Origin: Flavobacteriaceae bacterium
GTDB taxonomy: Bacteria > Bacteroidota > Bacteroidia > Flavobacteriales > Flavobacteriaceae
Reading direction: 5' to 3'
Assembly: GCA_947458575.1 (NCBI GenBank)
Contig: CANHBE010000196.1
Span: forward strand, 1-5,297
Length of the DNA: 5,297 nucleotides
Made by a program: the position numbers and the translations under genes. Below the pieces are notes generated by a model that saw only the letters and a list, made by a program, of their open reading frames with translations, made no database searches and was not told the origin of the DNA. Positions 1 to 5,297 of the stretch are shown piece by piece; position 1 is the stretch's first letter; the number at the start of each line of letters is the position of its first letter.

Positions 1-1
1 C

Positions 2-505
2 TCTGTAAATGATATGAATAGTGAGATACTTGTCGTATCCGAAAAAGGATATGGAAAAAGATCAAGCCTGGAAGATTATAGAATTACCAATCGCGGTGGA
101 AAAGGAGTGAAGACTTTGAATATTACCGAAAAAACAGGAAAATTGATATCTATCAATGCGGTTACCGACAACGATGATTTGATGATTATCAATAAGTCCG
201 GACTGACAATCCGAATGGCGGTTGAAGATCTCCGCGTCATGGGTCGAGCAACACAAGGTGTAAAATTAATCAACCTTAAGGAAAATGATTCAATTGCTGC
301 GGTAACTAAGGTAATGAAAGATGAGGCTGAAGAACCTGAAGTTGACGAAGATGGAAACATCATCGACGTAGAGGCTATCGAACGCGTTAAACCTGTATTG
401 GAAATATTGGAAGACGACAGTGCCACAGATGATGAAGACGAGGAAGATGAAATCATCGAAGATGATGACGCAGGAGAAGATGCTGATGATGCTGATGACG
501 AGTAG
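2..505 (+). CDS. gyrA: DNA gyrase subunit A, C-terminal part (5' end outside window)
   Basis: This is the last 167 codons of the gyrase A subunit; the frame is open to the left edge, so the catalytic N-terminal part lies outside. GyrA cuts and rejoins DNA in the A2B2 gyrase, and its C-terminal beta-pinwheel wraps DNA so that the enzyme introduces negative supercoils. The visible part covers the last pinwheel blades: the RGGKGVKTLNITEKTG stretch and the GRATQGVKLINL stretch match the same places in E. coli GyrA (AGGKGVISIKVTERNG and GRNTQGVILI, from memory). After about position 317 the protein becomes a 62-residue tail with 34 Asp or Glu, 21 of them in the last 30 residues. Acidic tails at this place are known in GyrA and modulate wrapping in E. 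coli. ParC is the alternative, but the GRxTQGV blade followed by an acidic tail favours GyrA. The stop is TAG. No convincing terminator is seen before the next gene 77 bases on, so read-through is possible. Confidence 0.93.
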   Translation, partial: SVNDMNSEILVVSEKGYGKRSSLEDYRITNRGGKGVKTLNITEKTGKLISINAVTDNDDLMIINKSGLTIRMAVEDLRVMGRATQGVKLINLKENDSIAAVTKVMKDEAEEPEVDEDGNIIDVEAIERVKPVLEILEDDSATDDEDEEDEIIEDDDAGEDADDADDE

Positions 506-582
506 AATTCTTGCACAATTGGAGCTCTAAAAAGTGCTTTTGTTGTGTTGTATAAATATTTATCAACTTAAATGAAAACTAA

Positions 583-1866
583 ATGAAAAGTAGATTTGTA
601 ATAGTTGCGGCAGCACTATTGGTTTCACTCGGTGGAAACGCACAAAAAGACCAGATAAAAGCGGCAGAAAAAGCACTAAAAAACGGAAATTCTGCAGAAG
701 CTATTTCAGTTTTAACACAAGCAGAATCTAGCTTGTCCGCTGCAACTGACGCTGAAAAAGCGCAGTATTATTTCGTGAAAGGTAATGCTCACATGGACCT
801 TGCTAACAAGAAAACTGAGTTGCCAAAGAACTTAGAGTTGGCTGCAAAAGCGTATCAACAAGTAGTAGCGGTGGAGAAAACTTCGGGAAAAGCAAAATAC
901 ACCGCACAAGCTCAAAGTTCGATTGCCGACATTAAGAATCAACTCATTAACGTCGCTGTAGATTCTGGAAATGCCAAAGATTATAAGACTGCATCAAAGT
1001 TGCTTTACCAATCTTACGAATTGGATAAATCTGACGTTGAAAAATTATACTATGCAGGAAATTATGCGCTAAATGGCGAAGACTATGATACTGCATTAAA
1101 ATATTACGAAGAATGTAAAAACCTAAATTACTCCGGAGAAGGCATAGGCTATTATGCCAAAAATGCTGTAAACGATCAAGAGGAATTTTTTGGCTCTACT
1201 GCAGCTTCCAAGGCAGATCGCGATTCGAAAGTAAAATTGAAACTGTACAGCAATCCTCGCGACGAAAAAATTCCTTCCAAAAAGGGAGAAATTCTCAAAA
1301 ACATTGCCCTAATCTTGGTACAACAAGGTAAGATCAACGAAGCAAAACAAGCACTTTCAGAGGCGAGAGCTGCAAATCCCGACGACACTGCAATCGCCAT
1401 GACTGAGGCCAATATTTATCTTGAGTTGAACGACTTTAATATGTATAAGAAGATTGTAACAGAAATCCTTGAAAAGAATCCTAATGACGCAGATTTGCTG
1501 TATAATCTTGGTGTAATCGCATCCAAAACCAATGCGGCTGATGCTGAAGCATATTACAAAAAAGCAATTCAAATCAAACCGGATTATATCAATGCTTACC
1601 TCAATTTAGCGATTCTTAAATTAGACGCAGACAAGAAGATCATCGAAGAAATGAACAAACTTGGTACGTCTGAAAAAGACAACAAACGCTACGAAGTCCT
1701 CAAGAAACAAAGAAACGATATGTTCAACTCCGCTTTGCCGTACTTGGAGAAAGCACTCGAATTAGACCCGAAAAACGAAGAAGTTGGCACAACACTCATC
1801 AACGTTTACGGTGCACTCGAAATGACCGACAAGAAAAAAGCTCTAAAAGCCAAAATGGGAAAATAA
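583..1866 (+). CDS. Exported tetratricopeptide-repeat protein
   Basis: This 427-residue protein starts with a typical signal peptide: Lys2 and Arg4, a hydrophobic core at residues 5-16, and a likely signal peptidase I site after GNA20 before Gln21. There is no lipobox Cys, so it should be a soluble periplasmic (or otherwise exported) protein. The mature part is helical with TPR-like units, seen at about 24-52, 134-182 (YYAGNYALNGEDYDTALKYYEE is the clearest), 236-267, 269-301, 303-335 (LLYNLGVIASK...AEAYYKKAIQIKPD) and 383-413 (ALPYLEKALELDPKNEE). A Lys/Glu-rich insert lies at about 348-380. TPRs bind other proteins; no enzyme motif is visible, so the partner and role are unknown. The start ATG has no Shine-Dalgarno site but an A-rich leader, as is usual in Bacteroidetes. 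It lies 77 bases after gyrA on the same strand, and no consensus promoter was found in the gap, so co-transcription is possible. A hairpin terminator follows the stop. Confidence 0.9.
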   Translation: MKSRFVIVAAALLVSLGGNAQKDQIKAAEKALKNGNSAEAISVLTQAESSLSAATDAEKAQYYFVKGNAHMDLANKKTELPKNLELAAKAYQQVVAVEKTSGKAKYTAQAQSSIADIKNQLINVAVDSGNAKDYKTASKLLYQSYELDKSDVEKLYYAGNYALNGEDYDTALKYYEECKNLNYSGEGIGYYAKNAVNDQEEFFGSTAASKADRDSKVKLKLYSNPRDEKIPSKKGEILKNIALILVQQGKINEAKQALSEARAANPDDTAIAMTEANIYLELNDFNMYKKIVTEILEKNPNDADLLYNLGVIASKTNAADAEAYYKKAIQIKPDYINAYLNLAILKLDADKKIIEEMNKLGTSEKDNKRYEVLKKQRNDMFNSALPYLEKALELDPKNEEVGTTLINVYGALEMTDKKKALKAKMGK

Positions 1867-1885
1867 GAAGCCGCCAATAAAGAAG

Positions 1886-1914
1886 AAAGCCTATCAACAC
1901 TGATAGGCTTTTTT
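1886..1914 (+). terminator. Rho-independent terminator after the TPR gene, possibly two-way
   Basis: A perfect 11-bp stem (1886-1896 with 1901-1911, core GCCTATCA/TGATAGGC) encloses the loop ACAC and runs into a T tract at 1909-1914. It begins 20 bases after the TPR stop codon. Read on the minus strand the same stem is followed by TTTCTTCTTT, so it may also stop transcripts of the convergent peptidase gene, though with a poorer T tract. Confidence 0.88.
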
Positions 1915-1952
1915 ATTACAAAAAGAATCATCCCATAAAAAGGAAAATCAAT

Positions 1953-2714
1953 CTATATCATTTTCTTGATAACCCGCAATCGATGTGTATGCCTGTTCGT
2001 ATCTACATTATAGATCCCTAGATGATCCAAACGATCGATTCGTACTTTCCCACTTGAATGGATAATATAGTTGTTATCCATAATGATTCCCACATGAATA
2101 ATTTTTCCTTCTTCATTATCAAAGAAGGCTAAATCACCCGGCTCGCTTTCTTCAATAAAGCTCAAAGCTTCACCGTCCATAGCTTGCTGCGACGCATCCC
2201 TTTTCAAGGCATATCCATTAAGCTTATACACCATTTGAGTAAAACCGGAACAGTCAATTCCAAATGGTGTTTTTCCACCCCACAAATAAGGCGCATTCAA
2301 GTACATAAAAGCTGTGTTAATCAAGTTCGCCTTTGGCTTAATTCCACTAATTCTCATACCTTCAAATGTGAGCCCAAGCGTATTGATCTCACCATGGTTT
2401 AAAAAAGAAAGAGAAGCACCTAGCGGAATAGGCAACAATAAATTAGTAGGCGAGGTAATATATTCTACTAAATCCGAATTCAAAATAATAGCATCTTCAC
2501 TCAGCTGATTATATTGATCTTCCTGAATGGGTTGATACTGTTTCACATCAATCCAACCCTCATAATCGTCATACTGAAGCCGTACCTTAGCCCATTGCTT
2601 TTCGGATTGTAGCACCAGAAAATGCTCCCCAAACAAAACTTGAGATACAATTTCACTGCGGTCATTGGGCTCGGCCCGCAAAGGAATAATCGCTAAATTA
2701 CAAATTCCAAACAT
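1953..2714 (-). CDS. SH3-domain NlpC/P60 (C40) peptidase, probably cytoplasmic
   Basis: This 253-residue protein has a bacterial SH3 region at the N terminus (about 5-62, with PLRAEPNDRSEIVSQVLFGE and a GWI strand end), a second SH3-like linker region at about 75-125, and a C-terminal NlpC/P60 domain at about 128-250. The catalytic Cys is Cys155 in DCSGF, the general base is His207 in HVGI, and the third polar residue is His219 in IIHSS; the spacing fits the C40 family. Known members with this layout, such as Bacillus YkfC, cut the gamma-D-Glu to diamino-acid bond of murein peptides. No signal peptide is present, so a cytoplasmic role in recycling murein peptides is more likely than wall cleavage; that is inference. 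The ATG at 2714 is the only ATG between the domain and the upstream in-frame stop at 2754-2756. The thiolase gene lies upstream on the same strand, 178 bases away. Confidence 0.92.
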   Translation of the reverse strand: MFGICNLAIIPLRAEPNDRSEIVSQVLFGEHFLVLQSEKQWAKVRLQYDDYEGWIDVKQYQPIQEDQYNQLSEDAIILNSDLVEYITSPTNLLLPIPLGASLSFLNHGEINTLGLTFEGMRISGIKPKANLINTAFMYLNAPYLWGGKTPFGIDCSGFTQMVYKLNGYALKRDASQQAMDGEALSFIEESEPGDLAFFDNEEGKIIHVGIIMDNNYIIHSSGKVRIDRLDHLGIYNVDTNRHTHRLRVIKKMI

Positions 2715-2754
2715 GCTACTAGTTATGAATGTCTCATTATTGACTTCGAGTTTT

Positions 2755-2833
2755 TAGGAGCTTAATCCTGCTTTTCACTGTATCTTTTGTGTCGAACACC
2801 GCCACAAAAGGATGCCGTTACAATCAGGGCTAT
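2755..2833 (-). ncRNA. Possible structured RNA or hairpin element between thiolase and peptidase genes
   Basis: Read on the minus strand, this stretch starts ATAGCCCTGATTG and ends CAGGATTAAGCTCCTA. It can fold as a closed structure. An outer helix pairs AGC (2831-2829) with GCT (2761-2759) and CCTG (2828-2825) with CAGG (2770-2767), with a five-base bulge between them on the 3' side. A central 8-bp hairpin pairs CTTTTGTG with CACAAAAG (arms 2803-2810 and 2784-2791). The two ends and the hairpin resemble, from memory, an intergenic element repeated in Flavobacterium genomes; the Flavo-1 RNA family of Rfam is one possible identity, but I cannot confirm that here. There is no run of T right after it, so it does not look like a plain terminator. 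It could be the 3' UTR of the thiolase mRNA, the leader of the peptidase mRNA, or a separate small RNA. Confidence 0.42.
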
Positions 2834-2892
2834 GACATTCAGTTCTTGATGACATTAATCAAAAAATCAAAAATAAAGAGTCAAAATAAGAC

Positions 2893-4071
2893 TTAGTTTC
2901 TTTCAATCACAATTGCTGACGCGCCGCCACCGCCATTGCAAATAGCAGCAGCTCCTATCTTGGCGTTATTTTGCTCTAAAACGTTTATCAAGGTGATGAT
3001 AATTCGAACACCAGAACATCCCAGCGGATGACCTAATGATACTGCACCTCCATTGACATTTAGCTTCGAACTATCGAGATTCAATATTTGCGCATTTGCC
3101 AATCCAACAACCGAAAAAGCTTCGTTAAACTCAAAGAAGTCCACATCACTCAACGACAAACCAGCCTTTGCCAAAGCCTTAGGCAATGCTTTTGCCGGAG
3201 CAGTAGTAAACCATTTAGGTTCCTGAGCTGCATCGGCGTAACTTACAATGCTAGCCAACGGTTTCAATCCCAAAGATTGTGCTTTCTCTTCACTCATCAA
3301 AATCACTGCACCAGCACCATCATTAATCGTGGAGGCATTCGCAGCGGTGACAGTTCCTTCTTTTGTAAAAGCTGGACTCAAAGACGGTATTTTATCAAGT
3401 TTTACGTTCGAAAACTCTTCGTCTTTCAACACCATAATCGGTTCTCCTCTGCGCTGAGGAACAGCAACCGGAACCACTTCGTTATCAAATTTACCCGATT
3501 CCCAAGCTTTTGCAGATCGCTCATACGATTGAACAGCAAATGCGTCTTGCTGCTCTCTTGAAATCTTATATTCGGCTGCACACAAATCTGCAGAAACACC
3601 CATCGCATTTTGATCATAGGCATCTTGTAATCCGTCTTTCTGCATTCCGTCTAATAGTGACGCTGCACCAAATTTGACTCCATTTCTCATGTGAACATAA
3701 TGTGGAATCATACTCATATTTTCCATCCCACCGGCAACGACAATCTCAGCGTCACCAACCATAATAGATTGCGCAGCTTGCATAACTGCTTTCATTCCGG
3801 ATGCACAAACTTTATTGACAGTTGTCGCGATAACAGAATTCGGCAAACCGGCATGCAAAGCAGCTTGACGAGCAGGCGCTTGGCCAACTCCCGCTTGAAC
3901 AACATTGCCCATAATAACTTCATCAATTAGTGCAGGATCCAGATCAATTTTGTCTATGGCTCCTTTTATGGCTACAGCGCCCAAATGTGGCGCACTAACA
4001 GTTGACAATGACCCCATAAAACTTCCTATTGGCGTTCTTGCCGCTGATACAATGACTACTTTTTTGCTCAT
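2893..4071 (-). CDS. Acetyl-CoA acetyltransferase / acyltransferase (thiolase)
   Basis: This 392-residue thiolase joins or splits acyl-CoA chains (two acetyl-CoA to acetoacetyl-CoA, or the reverse in beta-oxidation or amino-acid breakdown). With the start at 4071 the catalytic residues fall at Cys89 (NKVCASG), Asn316 (NEAF), His348 (GHPLG) and Cys378 (CNGGGG), the same numbers as in the well-studied Zoogloea ramigera biosynthetic thiolase, and Met157 is also kept. This supports MSKKVVIVSAARTPIG as the true N terminus; the frame also has an ATG 14 codons upstream (4113), but those residues are not part of the family. Position 288, Met in the Zoogloea enzyme, is Phe here, as I recall for human mitochondrial T2. 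The motifs point to the acetoacetyl-CoA thiolase subgroup, but the direction and the physiological substrate cannot be fixed from sequence. No strong Shine-Dalgarno site or consensus promoter was found upstream. A C40 peptidase gene follows on the same strand. Confidence 0.94.
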   Translation of the reverse strand: MSKKVVIVSAARTPIGSFMGSLSTVSAPHLGAVAIKGAIDKIDLDPALIDEVIMGNVVQAGVGQAPARQAALHAGLPNSVIATTVNKVCASGMKAVMQAAQSIMVGDAEIVVAGGMENMSMIPHYVHMRNGVKFGAASLLDGMQKDGLQDAYDQNAMGVSADLCAAEYKISREQQDAFAVQSYERSAKAWESGKFDNEVVPVAVPQRRGEPIMVLKDEEFSNVKLDKIPSLSPAFTKEGTVTAANASTINDGAGAVILMSEEKAQSLGLKPLASIVSYADAAQEPKWFTTAPAKALPKALAKAGLSLSDVDFFEFNEAFSVVGLANAQILNLDSSKLNVNGGAVSLGHPLGCSGVRIIITLINVLEQNNAKIGAAAICNGGGGASAIVIERN

Positions 4072-4295
4072 CTTGGTGGTAATGTTTAAATAATTCGTTG
4101 CGAATTTAATCATTTTAAGGAAATAGTAAATTACAATTCATATAATATTGACTTTAGCATTGTGCACTTTTACCATGATCGCGCTATGCAATTTTGTTAC
4201 ACTGCCAAACTAGTGCCTAATTGCTCTCGGCTGTAAAAGCTATAAGATTGATTGTTAGTTTTTTTGGTAATCGAGCAAAAAAAACATTATAATAA
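4072..4295. other. Divergent intergenic region between thiolase gene and tRNA operon
   Basis: This AT-rich stretch separates the minus-strand thiolase start from the + strand tRNA promoter, so it should hold the thiolase promoter. No exact TTG-N17-23-TAnnTTTG match was found on the minus strand, and no gene or repeat was recognised. A 12-codon ATG frame at 4174 looks like chance. Confidence 0.5.
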
Positions 4296-4327
4296 TTTGT
4301 AAAATATAGAATAGTAAGTTACATTTG
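4296..4327 (+). promoter_or_regulatory. Flavobacterial-type promoter of the tRNA operon
   Basis: TTTG at 4296-4299 and TACATTTG at 4320-4327 are separated by exactly 20 bases. This fits the Bacteroidetes/Flavobacterium vegetative promoter form TTG-N17-23-TAnnTTTG with no mismatch. Transcription would start near 4334, about 25 bases before the first tRNA. The surrounding 4261-4320 stretch is very AT-rich, as is common upstream of stable-RNA genes. Confidence 0.72.
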
Positions 4328-4359
4328 CAACCGCTTAATTTAACACGTTCTTTAAGTTT

Positions 4360-4446
4360 GGAGAGTTGCCTGAGTGGCCGAAAGGACATGTTTGCTAAAC
4401 ATGCGTATGGGAAACTGTACCAAGGGTTCGAATCCCTTACTCTCCG
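4360..4446 (+). tRNA. tRNA-Ser (anticodon GCT)
   Basis: The 87-base cloverleaf has acceptor arms GGAGAGT (4360-4366) and ACTCTCC (4439-4445), an anticodon stem CATGT/ACATG around the loop TTGCTAA with anticodon GCT at 4394-4396, a long variable arm typical of class II tRNAs, and a T arm AGGG-TTCGAAT-CCCT. It reads AGC and AGT codons. The discriminator is G4446 and CCA is not encoded (CATTT follows). It is the first gene of a three-tRNA operon. Confidence 0.97.
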
Positions 4447-4462
4447 CATTTTTGTCTACATT

Positions 4463-4537
4463 CGGGGTGTAGCGTAGCCCGGTTATCGCGCCTGCTTTGG
4501 GAGCAGGAGGCCGCAGGTTCGAATCCTGCCACCCCGA
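4463..4537 (+). tRNA. tRNA-Pro (anticodon TGG)
   Basis: The 75-base gene has acceptor arms CGGGGTG (4463-4469) and CACCCCG (4530-4536), an anticodon stem CCTGC/GCAGG around TTTGGGA with anticodon TGG at 4498-4500, and a T arm GCAGG-TTCGAAT-CCTGC. The anticodon with U34 should read most or all CCN codons. It sits 16 bases after tRNA-Ser and 5 before tRNA-Arg. CCA is not encoded. Confidence 0.97.
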
Positions 4538-4542
4538 CAAAT

Positions 4543-4616
<74 letters not shown>

Positions 4617-4619
4617 CAC

Positions 4620-4648
4620 AAAACCTTTTCGAAATGGAAAGGTTTTTT
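4620..4648 (+). terminator. Rho-independent terminator of the tRNA operon
   Basis: AAACCTTTTC (4621-4630) pairs with GGAAAGGTTT (4636-4645, one G-U pair) around the loop GAAAT and is followed by a T run that ends at 4648. It starts within four bases of the end of tRNA-Arg, so it would end the Ser-Pro-Arg transcript. Confidence 0.85.
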
Positions 4649-4689
4649 CGTTTGTGGAACATCGTATTCATTGCAAGTATCGTCAATAA

Positions 4690-4723
4690 AAAAAGGCTGT
4701 AAATTTTACTTTACAGCCTTTTT
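4690..4723 (-). terminator. Two-way terminator, mainly for the minus-strand T9SS cargo gene
   Basis: A perfect 14-bp stem (4690-4703 with 4710-4723, core GGCTGTAAA/TTTACAGCC) encloses a six-base loop. On the minus strand it follows the stop codon of the secreted-protein gene by 18 bases and runs into TTTTTTTATT. On the + strand it also ends in five Ts, so it could back up the tRNA operon terminator. Confidence 0.87.
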
Positions 4724-4741
4724 AATTAGTACAATCTTATC

Positions 4742-5297
4742 TTAGCGTTTGCTGACAATAAACTTCTGTTTGAAATTCTTGCCATCAATCATTAAGTCTA
4801 AGACATACATTCCGTTCGAAAGTGCTGAAACGTCAACGCTTCTTGTTTCAAAAACTTCTTTTACAATTCTGCCACTCACATCAATCACGTTTCCTTTAAC
4901 TGATTCTACTGCAAAAGGAATGTTTATCATCAGATTATCAGAAACAGGATTTGGATAAACTGCGATTGTGCTAAAGTCAAAATCATTATTACTTAAACTC
5001 ACTTCCGGCAACGGAATCAAATTACCTCCGCTAGCCAATGCAACCCATAAACCAAATGCTGGTCCGTTGCTATTTTGTGCTGGATCTAAGAATCCACTTG
5101 CTACAACCGTTAATGCTTGTCCTTGTAAAGACAAAGTAGACAATGGCGCTGAGTAAGTTTTAACTACTACTGTTCCTGATTCATCTCTAACATCAATAGT
5201 GTAATCAGCAGTTCCTAATTCTAAATATCCTGAATTGAAATTCGAATAGGAAAGATTATCAACGATAGTTCCAGCCGGTACGCTTGTCTCTACAACA
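4742..5297 (-). CDS. Secreted protein with DUF4397-like domain and T9SS type A sorting domain (N-terminal part outside window)
   Basis: The frame is open from the right edge, so the 184 visible residues are only the C-terminal end; the codon at 5143 is an internal TTG and not a real start. Residues 1 to about 97 look like the end of a DUF4397 domain, a beta-rich repeat of exported proteins: PAGTIVDNLSYSNFNSGYLEL, then ADYTIDVRDESGT, then LQGQALTVVASGFLDP. Residues about 108-184 form a type A sorting domain of the type IX secretion system: YPNPVSDNL (PNP at 115-117), VIDVSGRIV, LSNGMYVL and the end KQKFIVSKR. Such a tail directs export across the outer membrane and is cut off or linked to surface lipopolysaccharide by the T9SS. 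The role of the whole protein cannot be told. A strong terminator lies 18 bases after the stop. Confidence 0.9.
   Translation of the reverse strand, partial: VVETSVPAGTIVDNLSYSNFNSGYLELGTADYTIDVRDESGTVVVKTYSAPLSTLSLQGQALTVVASGFLDPAQNSNGPAFGLWVALASGGNLIPLPEVSLSNNDFDFSTIAVYPNPVSDNLMINIPFAVESVKGNVIDVSGRIVKEVFETRSVDVSALSNGMYVLDLMIDGKNFKQKFIVSKR

Noticed and set aside
76..516. Serine-rich 146-codon frame on the minus strand
   Set aside because: It is the antisense of the Asp/Glu codons of the gyrA tail (GAT/GAA read backwards give Ser-type codons) and overlaps a clear gyrA frame.
521..543. Possible hairpin after gyrA around GAGCTC and AAAAAGTGCTTTT
   Set aside because: The pairing is short with too small a loop, so it is not a convincing terminator.
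572..586. Four-codon mini-frame ATG AAA ACT AAA TGA whose stop overlaps the ATG of the TPR gene
   Set aside because: It could suggest translational coupling, but it is very short, has no ribosome binding site and is easily produced by chance in an A-rich leader.
3088..3561. A 157-codon + strand frame inside the thiolase gene, plus smaller ones nearby
   Set aside because: They are shadows of the thiolase frame on the opposite strand, with no domain or start signal.
4072..4113. Fourteen-codon N-terminal extension of the thiolase starting at 4113
   Set aside because: Starting at 4071 gives the family's usual N terminus and puts the catalytic residues at the Zoogloea numbers; the extra residues (MIKFATNYLNITTK) have no family match.
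4174..4212. Twelve-codon frame in the gap upstream of the tRNAs
   Set aside because: It has no ribosome binding site or recognisable product and is expected by chance.

Overview
The window looks like chromosomal DNA from a member of the Bacteroidetes, most likely Flavobacteriaceae and probably close to Flavobacterium. The evidence is AT-rich sequence, starts without clear Shine-Dalgarno sites, a type IX secretion (T9SS) C-terminal sorting domain, tRNA genes without encoded CCA, and an exact match to the flavobacterial promoter form TTG-N17-23-TAnnTTTG. All protein-coding genes recognised here are housekeeping or common accessory families. I see no phage, transposon, CRISPR array or defence locus.

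Layout, left to right. (1) The 3' part of gyrA on the + strand (positions 2-505, cut by the window edge), ending in a long Asp/Glu tail. (2) A + strand gene for an exported tetratricopeptide-repeat protein (583-1866), closed by a strong hairpin terminator at 1886-1914. (3) Two minus-strand genes that converge on it: a thiolase (4071-2893) followed by a cytoplasmic SH3 plus NlpC/P60 peptidase (2714-1953). The 178-base gap between these two holds a foldable element on the minus strand (about 2833-2755), which may be a small structured RNA. (4) A + strand tRNA operon, Ser(GCT)-Pro(TGG)-Arg(TCT), at 4360-4616, with its own promoter at 4296-4327 and terminator at 4620-4648. (5) A second, symmetrical terminator at 4690-4723, then the C-terminal end of a minus-strand secreted protein (DUF4397-like domain plus T9SS type A sorting domain) that runs off the right edge.

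The genes do not form one pathway. gyrA handles DNA supercoiling, the TPR protein is probably periplasmic, the thiolase works on acyl-CoA metabolism, the C40 peptidase probably trims or recycles murein peptides, and the last gene encodes an exported surface or secreted protein. The item most worth a second look is the possible structured RNA between the thiolase and peptidase genes. The rest is ordinary flavobacterial core genome.
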